Assembly (NCBI GenBank): GCA_916610825.1
Contig: OU744451.1
Coordinates: forward strand, 23,014,349-23,078,348
Length of the DNA: 64,000 nucleotides
From: Haliclystus octoradiatus
Lineage: Eukaryota; Cnidaria; Staurozoa; Stauromedusae; Haliclystidae
Direction: 5' to 3'
Shown here: positions 1 through 10,155 of the stretch, piece by piece
How the letters are laid out: every line of letters begins with the position of its first letter
How positions within the stretch are numbered: the first letter of the stretch is position 1
Notes under the pieces: generated by a model
Seen by the model: the letters and a program-made list of their open reading frames with translations, nothing else
Told to the model about the DNA's origin: nothing
The model's database searches: none
Position numbers and translations under genes: made by a program

Positions 1-79
1 TGTGATTTCAACGTGCGTCTCCGTTGTCCGTACAAACCTCACTGCTTCAAGGCATGTTCAATGTTAGCAAGATATTGCA

Positions 80-445
80 CATTAGAGGTCTGTGAAACCG
101 ATACGAACAGATTCTTTTCGATTTCAGATTGGATTCTGTATTATCGGATTGGATCTGATTGGACTTTTCCAGGCTCTATTCCGATCAGATTGGATTGGAT
201 TCCAAATTTCCTTCATATTAATATATGCTAATATATATGCTTTATTTGTGCTCTTTTTATGAATAACTATTTCATTGTTTTTAATATCATTATGATTATC
301 AATAGAGTAAAAGATTATACATTACTCGGATCCGAATTTCATCGAATCAGATTCTCAACACGGAATTCAAATGTTTTTTCTCAAAAAAAAAAATCATATC
401 GTCTTGGATTTGGATTGAAAGTTTTTGATTATTCGGATTACTAAT
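80..445. repeat. Diverged dispersed repeat R1, copy 1
   Basis: This stretch is rich in the motif GGATTGGAT/TCGGAT. Its part from about 230 to 345 aligns by eye with 1665-1770: both read a start near ATTTGTG, a tract near TATTTCAT, then GATTATACATTA followed by CGGATCCGAAT-like sequence. The two copies are old and differ at many sites. I do not recognise the family. GGATCGGAT-rich sequence recurs at about 16815-16885, which may be a third, shorter remnant. No coding sequence is convincing here. Confidence 0.5.
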
Positions 446-607
446 GTCCAATCTGATTCGACACAGGACTCTATTGCTTTCAAATGATCTAGGCCTCAAT
501 GTCTATAGATCTACGTTCTACCCGTTAATAGACCATTTAATCAAATTCATACAACGCACAAGAATTCCCCATTTAAAATATCTTTTGTTGATTAAGATTA
601 ATTGCAG

Positions 608-3600
608 GAGACGTGGTCGGCCAAAAGGATCTAAAGACAAGATTCCACGCGGTTCAAAAATTCCTTTAGATGTGAGTACTGTACTTAATACAGACAGTCA
701 AACCTGTTATAACGGCCACCTCTATACAGCGGCCACCTGTCTATAGTGGTCACTCTTGCAATGTCTAACATAGTTTTTTCTATTGAATCAAACCTGTATA
801 TAAAGGCCACCTGTCTATAATTAGGGATGAGACGATTACCAAATTTACCGATGTTTGAAGCCGATTAGTTCTCAGCACAGTAGTCATAGTAATCGGCCGA
901 TTAATCGAAAGTTTCGATTATTTCTCACTCAACCAAACCATTACAAAATATTGGCCGTCTGATAACACGCGGACCGTAGATATTTTCATCACGCAGTTCA
1001 AAGTTGAATGAAACAAATGTGTTACGCTGACATCGTAAATGATTTGTTTTGAATGAGAATTTAAATGGAAATTAGCAGTGAATCGGTAAGCGTTAAGCGT
1101 TAAGTTTTCAACAAAATTAAAAGGTTGCTGATAAACACAATGAAAATGCTTTATTCCCATAACTTATTGGAAAATCTTTCCAGGTCTGATGAGTAATCCA
1201 ACCAAAACAATCATGCTATAATCCCCACAAAAACGTTTGCTAAAATATGAAGTAATTTTATTTTAGGTGAAAATTATTTTCGCAAAAAGTTAACTCAACC
1301 GCCGCTTTTTCGATGTAAATAAAATTATTCATTCAACCGTGCTCACATGTTTTATTCATCAACGCTAATGTGTTGACCTTTTTCACGTTATAACAATAGA
1401 AGGTGTCAAATGGCATGACGAATTATTCAAATGTTTTGAATTACAAAACGATGTAAACAAAACAGAAGCGACTATTTCGGAACTCTCGTTTCAAATTTCA
1501 TTGTCAAATAATAATCGGTTCAACGATTGAAAATTAATTTATTTGCCGATGCCGATTATTTTTCCGATATTACCAGGGCTGTTTTGTAGGTAGGCACTTG
1601 AGGTCTGCAAATTCGATACAAGTCTGATCCGATCCAATTGAATTTTTTTCGGATTCGGATCATACTTATTTGTGTTATTTTGATGGAAATTTATAACTAC
1701 TTCATTATCTTTGATATCTTTATGATCATAAATATCATAGATGATTATACATTATTCGAATCCGGATTCTGGCGGATTGGATTCTTAATGCAGATGCGTT
1801 TTTGTGTTTTTTTTATTCATCATCATCATCATCATTTATTCAGGACTTGAATAAAATAAAAGCTTTCTTTCACAAGACTGATTAATCCTCATTCAAATCG
1901 GATTTGGATATTTTGTGAACATTCGGATCGCTTATACCTGATTCGATCCGACGTGGATCTCTAGTACCGTAATCCAACGCTTATAAGTCGCACGCGGGTA
2001 TAAGTCGCAAGATGATTTTTCAAGTAAAAAAGTTAAATTTATTGATTTTGCGTGTATAAGTCACACCTTGATTTTTGAATCACTTGAATATGAAATACGG
2101 AAGAAATCACTGTAATTTGAAAATAATTCGGTGCCACTGTTTTTGTGAAATAATTCACAGTCATAGCAACAACAGCAAAAACAAATCAAAACCAATTAAT
2201 TGTGAATTTTAAAAACCATAAACACCAGAGAAGGAGTAAAATAAAGACTAATAATCCAGTTTTAAAAACAACCATTTTAAATAACATTTCATTCTTTAAT
2301 ATTGTACAACTCAATATATAACAAATCAAAGGAACTGCATAAATTCTTTATGGTTATAATGACCTAATTTGTTGTTTTTTGATGGCTCACTTCTTTCTAA
2401 ACGAGTGAAAATATTCCAGCATGTCCTACTACTCATGTCGCATACGTTGCAAAAACAAGAAAAGAGGTTATTGGAAATTGGCCAAAAAATCCTAAAAAAT
2501 GTTGATGTTTTTGTATTTTGCGCGTATAAGTCGCACCATGATTTTGAAGAACAAAATTTGACTTTAAAGTGCGACTTATACGCGCTTGATTGCGGTAGGC
2601 ATTGTATATCGTATCTCCTTTGAAATAGCTCCAAAAGCAAGGAATATACAAACTGTCATTTCAAGATACAGTGAAACCTGTATATAACAGCCAGCTATGA
2701 GATGTAGATAAATTGACCACTATAAACAGTTGGTTTTTATATACAGGTTTAATTCAATAGAAAATACTATTTTTGACATTGCAAGAGTGACCACTATATA
2801 CAGGTGACTGCTATATAGAGGTGACCGCTATAACAGGTGTGACTGTAATTCAAAATATATAAATGCAAAAGTATGTTTGTGTGTGATGTTTATCATTCAC
2901 ACATTCCACACAATTATAAAACTGGGCAAACATTGACAGCGCTTTGTGAATTGAATGTTTTCCAATAATGATCCTGACATATTTTTAGTTTTTATTTCAC
3001 TTTCTATTTTGTATATAGCGAAATAAAATATATTTTGCTTATGCAGCTTCTCAGTTTGGCTGTTATTTCTCAGAATCGGATTAATTATAATTAATTGTAG
3101 TTAAATCCAATGTAACTTTGTTGCGTTAAATATTAATCAAACATTTAGAGTAAATTTGTAGCAACCATTTTGATAATTATAAGCAATAATTTGATTCTTG
3201 AAGTTTGCCATTTAGATGTTTTTTAAAATACCGAGAGATTTTGCATGCTGACTCTGGATTTTGGACTGGCAGCCACAGCGCCCTGACTATACTTATTAAC
3301 CAAACATTTAATGTATCAGATCCATTACTTAAAGGGGCGAAAATGATGCATATGCTACAGAAGACCATTATATATAATCAAACCTTCCATAATACAGTGA
3401 AACCTGCTTTAACGGTCACCTCTATACAGCGACCACCTGTCTATAGTGGTCACTTTAGTGGTTTTACAGAAATCATTATTTTGTTAAATCAGCCCAGCAT
3501 ATAAAGATCACCTGGATCACTTTAACAATTTTCGAATTAATAATTTCTATTGAATTAACCCTGTATATAAAGGTCACATGTATATAATACTCAAGACTTC

Positions 3601-4108
3601 GGAATTGGAAATGAACAATGGCTTGGTAATTCGATATTTATGTCTATTTTGAGGGTGGTTTCACTGGTTCATATAGCAAAAGTTTGTATTCAAGTTGATG
3701 TCTTTTAGACTTTGCTGAAATTGGATATGTTTTCAATGAACGTAATGCGTTTATTGATTCCTTTGGTAACATTGCAAGGCTAAATTCTGAAGAAATTTTT
3801 TGGAAAAACTTAGGATTTTCTGGGCCCCTGCCTTTGATCAATAACTGTTTATTACTTTTATCTGTTTATAGAGTTTGATCTTCAGACCGAAAAGGAAAAA
3901 AGATTTGCCAAATGGTATGGCGTTAAGAGCGGATAAAAAAGGATATAATTTAGCATCAGATGATAGTCATTATTCAAACGATAGCGACTTTGATATTCAG
4001 AAATATGAATTTGAAAAGCGTTTCTGTTTCTCAGAAAAACAAGAGATTTTTGCATTGATTCTTAAAGATATCAATGCTAAAATTGCAAGACAAACATTTA
4101 TCATTTAA
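608..4108 (+). CDS. 3' end of an AT-hook protein gene (two exons seen)
   Basis: Two exons join in phase. Exon A (608-671) follows the acceptor ATTGCAG and ends at the donor GTGAGT. It encodes a basic segment with the AT-hook core R-G-R-P followed by KGSKDK. Exon B (3872-4108) follows TTTATAG, starts in phase 0 and runs 78 codons to TAA at 4106-4108. It begins with a basic patch (RPKRKK), then an acidic serine/aspartate stretch and a lysine-rich helix-like end. AT-hooks bind the minor groove of AT-rich DNA, so a nuclear chromatin role is the family-level expectation. The joining is inferred from matching phase and sites, and the 3.2-kb intron contains several mobile elements. Earlier exons must lie before the window. 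I do not recognise the protein beyond the AT-hook. Confidence 0.5.
695..821 (+). mobile_element. Pogo-like TA MITE (family A), truncated
   Basis: Starts with CAGTCAAACCTGTTATAACG and carries the internal ACCTGTCTATAGTGGTCAC motif typical of the family in this window. It breaks off at about 821, before the usual CAGGTTTCACTG end. The full-length form is about 177 bp, flanked by TA, with CAGT termini. That resembles Tc1/mariner superfamily pogo/Tigger non-autonomous elements. No coding capacity. It lies in the intron of the AT-hook gene. Confidence 0.8.
822..1580. mobile_element. Degenerate DNA-transposon remnant with CCGATTA motifs
   Basis: The left part (822-920) and the right part (1510-1575) both carry repeated CCGATTA/AATCGG motifs in opposite orientation around an AT-rich core. 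This looks like the subterminal repeats of an old hAT-type MITE. The ends do not align cleanly and no target duplication was found, so the class is only a suggestion. The 80-codon minus frame inside has no family similarity I recognise and is probably chance. Confidence 0.3.
1590..1964. repeat. Diverged dispersed repeat R1, copy 2
   Basis: Homologous to 80-445 over the ATTTGTG...GATTATACATTA segment, with GATCCGATCC-type sequence near both ends. The first and last 40 bp (near 1600-1640 and 1925-1964) are loosely inverted copies of each other, so it may have been a terminal-inverted-repeat element. It contains a short ATC microsatellite at about 1818-1836. Confidence 0.45.
1967..2595. mobile_element. 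Tc1/mariner-type MITE with TAAGTCGCA termini
   Basis: The left end reads CCGTAATCCAACGCTTATAA and the reverse complement of the right end reads CCGCAATCAAGCGCGTATAA. Both continue into GTCGCAC. TA dinucleotides flank both ends (1965-1966 and 2596-2597), as expected of Tc1/mariner integration. The subterminal unit TATAAGTCGCA is repeated inside each end. The overlapping short frames on both strands are shadows of the inverted repeats and show no transposase motif. The element lies in the intron of the AT-hook gene. Confidence 0.75.
2669..2845 (-). mobile_element. Pogo-like TA MITE (family A), full length
   Basis: A 177-bp copy in reverse orientation, from CAGTGAAACCTGTATATAAC to GGTGTGACTG, directly flanked by TA on both sides. 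Internal motifs match the other copies, including the tract ACCACTATATACAGG. It has no open reading frame. Presence of both intact ends and the TA duplication makes this one of the better family references. Confidence 0.85.
3395..3589 (+). mobile_element. Pogo-like TA MITE (family A), 3' degraded
   Basis: Starts after TA with CAGTGAAACCTGCTTTAACG and continues through the ACCTGTCTATAGTGGTCAC motif. It contains an insertion and drift near 3460-3520 and loses the 3' terminus near 3589. It is an old copy. Confidence 0.7.
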
Positions 4109-4579
4109 TATTTATCCTATTATTATTCAAAACAATTTGTGTGTTGTTATGATTACTATGTAATCTGTAACTTGAGTTGTAAATATCAATTAATCCAGAA
4201 GCCAAATGTAAAATGTTTGAACATCAGCTCTGTTTAACTATGTTGTAAAATTGAATTTCAAAATCAAATTCACGTATTTCATTTTAGCAAACGGCAAATG
4301 TTTGATATTTTGTTTATAGCATATTTTATGGTACTTACTTCTAAAATTGATGACAGCCTAAACTACAAATTTCATTTCTTACTAAACATGAAATATTTGT
4401 TAGTTAAAGAGATATATTTAAAGCTATAAATGCTGACTAAATTAAAATCTTCATTGAGAGTAATTTGTTTTTAGAAACTATTTCATTATTTCCTCAAATT
4501 TATTGTTACACATGTTTCAATATGAAAGATATAGCGAGAAAAAAATTGTTACCAACATTTTAACACCTTGTCGTTATCA

Positions 4580-4719
4580 CCCCTGCGAAAAACAGTTCAT
4601 GAACCCTCACCCGACAGTTCATGAACAGTTCATGAAAATTGGAGCCATTTAATGTTCATGAACTGTTCATGAACTGTTCATGAACTGTTCATGAACTCCT
4701 GAACTGTTTTTCGTAGGGG
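4580..4719. mobile_element. Palindromic GTTCATGAAC fold-back element, short form
   Basis: A 140-bp unit begins CCCCTGCGAAAAACAGTTCA and ends with the inverted counterpart TGAACTGTTTTTCGTAGGGG. The interior is almost entirely copies of the 10-bp palindrome GTTCATGAAC, with one AAATGGC-type spacer in the middle. The same architecture recurs at 21165-21341, 25518-25651 and 35190-35300 and, in expanded form, at 46316-49508. It has no coding capacity and is a non-autonomous fold-back element. Confidence 0.75.
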
Positions 4720-4767
4720 CAAGGTTAAAATGACAAAAGCAATGAGAAAGCATTAGAAAAATGATCA

Positions 4768-5217
4768 ATAGCGTCGACTCATTAAAAATAAAAAATATAT
4801 ATTTTTTTAGCTAGACTAATAGCTTAACTTGGTAGTTTTTGAGATTCAAAGTTAAATGTCGTCATAATGTCTTTTAACTAATCACAACGAGTGAGTGCGA
4901 CTAAGTCACAACATCCATCTGTCATTCGTCGATACCAATAACAAGATTTTTAAATTTTTCATTGTTATTTAACGAATGATTGATAGCTGTTGTGAAGATA
5001 TCACTTCACGCTCATTTGTCGTGATTAGAAATATGACATTATGACAGATGTCACTTAACTTTGAATCTCCGTTTTTCAAGATATGAAACGTTCACTTTTT
5101 GAAATGCCCATTTCTCAAAAATTATCCGTTTATCAAAACTTGGCTATGTAATCAAGGCACTTATTACAACAAGTCAAGCTAACAAATTTTTATTTTTATT
5201 TTTTATGATTCGACCCT
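4768..5217. mobile_element. About 450-bp palindromic element next to the Gypsy insertion
   Basis: The left half (GTCGACTCATTAAAAATAAA, then AGATTCAAAGTTAA, GTCATAATGTC and TAATCACAACGAG) is mirrored on the right as the reverse complement (TTGTCGTGATTA, GACATTATGAC, TTAACTTTGAATCT, then TTTTTATGATTCGAC). The arms are therefore about 200 bp with many mismatches. No open frame. It is a decayed fold-back DNA element. The 95 bp between it and the LTR hold nothing recognisable. Confidence 0.6.
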
Positions 5218-5312
5218 ACTGTGATTGTAGCCATCTTTCATACTAAAATAATGTTTCACAGACGTTTTTGTTAGCGAAATATATGGTCGTTATTGTTTGA
5301 CCTATTGGCTTG

Positions 5313-5469
5313 TGTAGTATTATGTGAATAAGCTAGAACTTGAGACGAGAGAATAAACGTTGTTGATCACAGAACAGTATATTAGAATCTAAACTAAAAC
5401 TATAAATGACACGATTATGTTTACAGGAAGTATATCAATATTGTAATGTAAATAAGTTGTAATAGCACA
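5313..5469 (-). repeat. 3' LTR of the Gypsy element
   Basis: 157 bp. In element orientation it starts TGTGCTATTAC and ends CATAATACTACA, so it has TG...CA termini. It is identical to 9994-10150. This is short for a Gypsy LTR. Confidence 0.95.
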
Positions 5470-5482
5470 TGCCCTTTCTGGG
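5470..5482 (-). promoter_or_regulatory. Polypurine tract of the Gypsy element
   Basis: In element orientation CCCAGAAAGGGCA directly precedes the 3' LTR. A purine run at this place primes plus-strand DNA synthesis in LTR retrotransposons. The run is short and interrupted by C. Confidence 0.6.
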
Positions 5483-5515
5483 AGATTATAGAAATATACA
5501 TGTAATGAATATTGA

Positions 5516-8500
5516 TTATAAATTTAGTTTATTAGTTTTGTTTTTCTTTCTAGTGCTGCGTCTAGGTGGTGAATGTAATGATGCACTAGATGTATTTGTT
5601 GATGGTTCTTCCTCCTCTGGGGTGGTTGAAGCAGCAGCTGTAGTTGATGTTGATGGACCATAGTACCGGCGGAGTTGACGGCGGTTGCGCCAGTAGAGTC
5701 GACCAGATTCGGTTTTTAGGCGATAGCTGCGTCCTCGAGGATCAATAGAGACAATTTCTCCAATGCGATCCCAATGTTTGGTATTCTGATTTTGGATGCG
5801 GACAATATCACCAGGAATGAATGGATCAAGGCGGCGAGCATGAAGGTCATGTTGTTGTTTTGCTTTTTCTTTTAGCGTGCTTGCTTTCTTGTCTGCAATA
5901 ATAATTAGTTGCTTGATGTCATCAGTGAATTGCGATGGATGAATTGGGATTCGTGACCGAAGAGGTTTGCCAAATAAACGCTGGGCTGGACTGATACCAT
6001 CACTTCTTGGTGTATTACGGTATTCCAATAGAGCTTTGTAGAAGGCTTCTGTGTTGAGGTGTCCATTTGTTGTTACTTTGGCGACAATATTTTCCATAGC
6101 TTTGACAGCAGCTTCTGCATGTCCGTTGGCTTGATGATGGTATGGTGACGACGGGTCGTGAATTATGCCCCAATCTTTGCAGAATGCTGAAAATGCATGA
6201 CTTGAAAACTGCGGTCCACCATCAGACGTTAAGCGAATAGGGACACCCATGCTACAGAACCAGCTGGATAGAATATCGACGACGGTGTCTGTATCGGTGC
6301 TCTTGCCACAGTGTACAACGTGAGGCCAACCAGAGTACTTATCGGTGATGACAAGGAATTCGTGGCCATGGTGTGAGAAAATGTCTGTTGCAATCGCTTC
6401 ACCAGGACGAGTTGGTGGTGTGTCTTGAATAAGTGGCTCATGTGAGTTGGATGACAGTCTTTGGGCACATTCTTCGCATGACCGAATTCGATTTGTGACT
6501 TCGTTGGTCATATTTGGCCAAAAAATACATTGTCGAGCTCGTGCAAGAGTTCGAGTTAGACCAAGATGAGATGTGTGGAGTTCATTCAGCATAGTCGATC
6601 GAAGAGATTTTGGGATAAGAATGCGATCTTGGTAGAGGATGATTGATGATTCCAAGAGTGACAGATCGTGACGTAGTGACCAATAGGGGTGAATGCTGAT
6701 GTCCAGTTTTTCCTTCTGTTGTGGGAAGCCATTAATGATCAGGTCAGCTAGCTTGAGATGTACTGCGTCATTTTCACCTGCAGATTTGACTTTGTTGAGA
6801 GTTGCGTCTGGTGGAAAGTTGGTAGCATCAGTTGATTGAAGACGAGTTTGGATGTGATTTACTTGGAAGCTTGAATCAGCATCTGTATCAATGTTGACAT
6901 CGTCTGGACTTGGTTGATCAACTGGATGTCGTGAGAAGCAATCGACGACGGTGTGACTTGTACCAGCACGCCAGATAGCAGTGAATGAAAATGATGATAA
7001 CTTTTCTTTGAGGCGAATGATTCTTGCACTTGGAATTTGGTGCAGACGCTTGTCATTGAGGATGGATATTAGTGGCTTGTGGTCGACAATTAGGTTAAAT
7101 GATGACCCATGTAAAAACATTTTGCACTTCTGGGTTGCCCAAACGACTGCGGCCAATTCAATTTCAGTAGCAGAGTAGCGGGACTCTGCATCAGTGACAA
7201 AGCGTGAACCACATTGTAGGAGGCGCCAAGTTTTGTCATCTTGTTCGGACCATAGAGCATAGCCAAGTCCTTTAGATTGTGCAGCATCTGTTTCAAGTCG
7301 GAGTTGAGCTTGTGGATTGAAATGAGCAAGGATGCGTGGACTAGTTAGTTCATTGATGAGGCCTTTGAATGCATCTTGGTGGAGTTGATTCCAATAGAAA
7401 GATGTTGAAGGTGACAGTAGAGCTCGTAGTGGTGTTGCCAGTTGTGAAATTTCAGATGAAAATGATTCAAACTGTTGTACCAGACCAAGGAAAGAGCGTA
7501 GTTGCGTCAATGATGTTGGTTGTGGAAATTCTGTCAATGCAGTAACCAGGCGAGGATTTAACGTGTAACCAGTTGAAGTAATAACATACCCACACCATTC
7601 AGCAGATGATTGAGCAAAATGAAATTTCTTTTTATTCAAGGTGATACCATTATCAGAGCATCTCTTTAAGACGTCTTTGACTCGTTTGATGTGTGTGTCA
7701 TAGTCTTTGTCGTAGATGATGACGTCTTCCACCACTTTCTGTAGGTTGTCAATGCCAGCCAATGCTTCATCTCCACGTCGGTTGTGCTCATCGCCAGCGC
7801 TGATAAGACCCATGACATTCCTTCTAAAGCGGTAACAGCCCCAGGGTGTGATGAATGTAGTGAGCGGTCTTGATTCAGTAGCCAGAGGTACTTGCCAGTA
7901 GCCATGACGGGCGTCCAAGGTAGTGAAGTATTTCATTCCAGGCGGGATGTTGGCGATCAGATCTCGTGGTGTGCGTGATGGATAACCAGGTCTTTTGACA
8001 AACCGATTTAGTGATGTGAGATCAACTGTGATTCTTGGCTCTGTAGAGTTCTTCTTTGGAACGACAACCATAGGGTGAATCCATTGTGGTGATTCGTTCA
8101 AAGGAACTTTTTCTATGATGTCCTTTGTGATCATCGAATCTAGTTGTGCTTGTACCAATTTCTGCCACTTAAACGGTATATTATACGCTTTGTATTGGCG
8201 AGTAGGTGTGGCGTCTTCGGTCAGCTCTATCTTCATTGCAGGGCCATCCATTTTCCGTAGTGGTCCTGTGTCAGTGAAAACAGAAGAGAATTCCTTTATA
8301 AGTTGTGTGGCGTCATCGTTGGAAGATTGCTGTGTTGGTAGATTGATGTGATGAGCTTCTTGGTCAGTGCTTGCCAATAGAGACACAGTGTTGACAGGAG
8401 TAGCTGCTGATAAGTCTGGCCAGTTTTCAGGAATAAGACCCAACGCAATGCATCCTTTTTTGCTTAGTAATGGTGCATTGACAGCGTCCACCACATGAAT

Positions 8501-9868
8501 GTCAGCAGTGTATTGATTGTTGTTAAGTTTGATTGTCAGAGAACAGCGACCAAGTGTTGATAGAGGTGTTGAATTAGCTGTAAATAGTTGATCAGTAGCT
8601 GGCTTCAACTTTAATAAAAGGTCACAGTTTAATGCCTTTAAATGTTGAACACTTAGGACGTCACATGCAGCACCAGTGTCAGGTAGCCAATGAAGGTATG
8701 AGGGTCCATGTTCATGTGTAGTTAGTAGCTTGATTGTATCAGTTGTATTTGACAATGCATTAAGATATACATGGTTAGTATTTGGTTGATGTGATGATCT
8801 TTTTTTTGCTTTGCAAACTGATTGATAGTGTCCTAACTTGTCACAAAATCCACATATAGCTTCTTTTGCTGGGCATTCGGCTCTTGAATGCTTTTGCTTG
8901 CCACAAAAATAACATTTAGGTGTATGTTCATTAGAGCTGTTGTTGTCTTGACGACCAGTATTTGATTTTTCTGATTTCTTGTAAGGCTTCTTGCTTTTGA
9001 TTGCTGAGACATTAATTGTTGAAGAGGTTGCTAACTTGTCTTGTGTTGTCTTACTTGCCTCGTGAGATGTACAAATGTCTAATGTTTTCTTTAATGTAAG
9101 CGTAGAAAATTTTTCTGCCAGGACTTTTTGTTGCGTGTCAACATCGCGGAGGCCACATATTAGACGGTCCCGCAGTCTTTCGTCCCGCATGTTTTGTGAT
9201 ATTCCTGTGTCTGCGTGACATGTTTCGCATGTTAACTCAGGGGAAAACCCACAGCTTTCATCAAGCGTGCGTAGAACGGCGTAGTATTGATCTATCGTCT
9301 CATCAGGAAGTTGGTCCCTGTTGTGAAATTCTTTTCGATCAAGCAGTGGATTTCGTTTATCTCGAAGATAATGACTAAATTTGTCTATTATTGCGTCTGT
9401 ATCATCGATATCGTTGACCAAGATTACTTTGGCTGTCCACAACTTTGACCAATCGTCGTGAATTGCAGATCTTAGTATGCCTCTTCGAGCAGCGAGATTG
9501 CAGTCTGTTGACAAACGTGTCGCAGCAGCGTAACCTGAAAATCGTTCTTCCCAATCACGAAAATCGGCAATAGTTATCTTCGAAGGACTTTTTAATGTTG
9601 GTATGTCCATTCTTTTGGCTGAACCCGAGTGAGATTCGTTATTTCTGTGTTTTGAAGTTGCTTTAGCGACGGATTGCAGAGCGGCGGTAAAAGCTTGTTG
9701 TTGTTGCTGTAAAATGGCGTTAAACCATGGCGGAATATCTCCTGAAGGTAGATTAATAGAAGATGCCAAAGGTATTATTGGATCGTGAGAATCAGAATTA
9801 TCAGAGAATTCTTCATCACCAGCAGTGCTTGTGGAAGCTTTTTCATTCTGACGTGTCTCCATTGGCAT
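5516..9868 (-). CDS. Gag-pol polyprotein, single frame, 1,450 aa
   Basis: One uninterrupted frame holds all retrotransposon domains. The start at 9868 (MPMETRQ) lies 125 nt inside the 5' LTR. Approximate residues: Gag to about 310, with a basic segment before two CCHC zinc knuckles (C-X2-C-X4-H-X4-C) at 317-355; aspartic protease with D-T-G near 396; reverse transcriptase about 560-760; RNase H from about 857 with T-D-A-A, the acidic E of S-A-T-E and D of V-D-H-K-P; integrase zinc finger (H-X3-H...C-X2-C) near 1100; catalytic D, D and E near 1158, 1215 and 1252; a C-terminal basic domain with W-R-N-R-R near 1390. Gag and Pol are not separated by stop or frameshift, so both would be made as one chain. 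The RT active site reads V-V-E-D rather than the usual x-x-D-D. Codon use and length are otherwise those of an intact element. Confidence 0.95.
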   Translation of the reverse strand: MPMETRQNEKASTSTAGDEEFSDNSDSHDPIIPLASSINLPSGDIPPWFNAILQQQQQAFTAALQSVAKATSKHRNNESHSGSAKRMDIPTLKSPSKITIADFRDWEERFSGYAAATRLSTDCNLAARRGILRSAIHDDWSKLWTAKVILVNDIDDTDAIIDKFSHYLRDKRNPLLDRKEFHNRDQLPDETIDQYYAVLRTLDESCGFSPELTCETCHADTGISQNMRDERLRDRLICGLRDVDTQQKVLAEKFSTLTLKKTLDICTSHEASKTTQDKLATSSTINVSAIKSKKPYKKSEKSNTGRQDNNSSNEHTPKCYFCGKQKHSRAECPAKEAICGFCDKLGHYQSVCKAKKRSSHQPNTNHVYLNALSNTTDTIKLLTTHEHGPSYLHWLPDTGAACDVLSVQHLKALNCDLLLKLKPATDQLFTANSTPLSTLGRCSLTIKLNNNQYTADIHVVDAVNAPLLSKKGCIALGLIPENWPDLSAATPVNTVSLLASTDQEAHHINLPTQQSSNDDATQLIKEFSSVFTDTGPLRKMDGPAMKIELTEDATPTRQYKAYNIPFKWQKLVQAQLDSMITKDIIEKVPLNESPQWIHPMVVVPKKNSTEPRITVDLTSLNRFVKRPGYPSRTPRDLIANIPPGMKYFTTLDARHGYWQVPLATESRPLTTFITPWGCYRFRRNVMGLISAGDEHNRRGDEALAGIDNLQKVVEDVIIYDKDYDTHIKRVKDVLKRCSDNGITLNKKKFHFAQSSAEWCGYVITSTGYTLNPRLVTALTEFPQPTSLTQLRSFLGLVQQFESFSSEISQLATPLRALLSPSTSFYWNQLHQDAFKGLINELTSPRILAHFNPQAQLRLETDAAQSKGLGYALWSEQDDKTWRLLQCGSRFVTDAESRYSATEIELAAVVWATQKCKMFLHGSSFNLIVDHKPLISILNDKRLHQIPSARIIRLKEKLSSFSFTAIWRAGTSHTVVDCFSRHPVDQPSPDDVNIDTDADSSFQVNHIQTRLQSTDATNFPPDATLNKVKSAGENDAVHLKLADLIINGFPQQKEKLDISIHPYWSLRHDLSLLESSIILYQDRILIPKSLRSTMLNELHTSHLGLTRTLARARQCIFWPNMTNEVTNRIRSCEECAQRLSSNSHEPLIQDTPPTRPGEAIATDIFSHHGHEFLVITDKYSGWPHVVHCGKSTDTDTVVDILSSWFCSMGVPIRLTSDGGPQFSSHAFSAFCKDWGIIHDPSSPYHHQANGHAEAAVKAMENIVAKVTTNGHLNTEAFYKALLEYRNTPRSDGISPAQRLFGKPLRSRIPIHPSQFTDDIKQLIIIADKKASTLKEKAKQQHDLHARRLDPFIPGDIVRIQNQNTKHWDRIGEIVSIDPRGRSYRLKTESGRLYWRNRRQLRRYYGPSTSTTAAASTTPEEEEPSTNTSSASLHSPPRRSTRKKNKTNKLNL

Positions 9869-9975
9869 AATGTAAACAACACGAACAGTAAGATGAATGA
9901 AAAATATGAACCAATAAATATACCAAACGAAGACGAAGGTATAAATAACAAATCAACAATAACAATCCCAAAGTT

Positions 9976-9993
9976 CGAATAATCGCAGCGCCA
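9976..9993 (-). promoter_or_regulatory. Primer-binding site of the Gypsy element
   Basis: In element orientation TGGCGCTGCGATTATTCG follows the 5' LTR without a gap. It begins with TGG, the complement of the tRNA CCA end. I could not assign the primer tRNA without a tRNA set for the organism. Confidence 0.65.
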
Positions 9994-10150
9994 TGTAGTA
10001 TTATGTGAATAAGCTAGAACTTGAGACGAGAGAATAAACGTTGTTGATCACAGAACAGTATATTAGAATCTAAACTAAAACTATAAATGACACGATTATG
10101 TTTACAGGAAGTATATCAATATTGTAATGTAAATAAGTTGTAATAGCACA
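9994..10150 (-). repeat. 5' LTR of the Gypsy element
   Basis: Identical to 5313-5469 over all 157 bp and followed by the target duplication GCTTG. As the 5' LTR it should carry the promoter. No strong TATA box is obvious in it. Confidence 0.95.
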
Positions 10151-10155
10151 GCTTG

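Larger units (their letters stand above)
5313..10150 (-). mobile_element. Complete Gypsy-class LTR retrotransposon
   Basis: A 4,838-bp element in minus orientation with 157-bp LTRs at both ends that are identical base for base. It is flanked by the 5-bp duplication GCTTG (5308-5312 and 10151-10155). A TGG primer-binding start abuts the 5' LTR and a purine-rich tract abuts the 3' LTR. One uninterrupted gag-pol frame fills the interior. Identical LTRs mean the insertion is recent relative to substitution in this lineage. Domain order protease, RT, RNase H, integrase places it in the Ty3/Gypsy class. No envelope frame is present. Confidence 0.95.

Noticed and set aside
2326..2651. Overlapping frames on both strands (104, 84 and 72 codons)
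   Set aside because: They lie inside and across the end of a TA-flanked MITE and contain no transposase motif.
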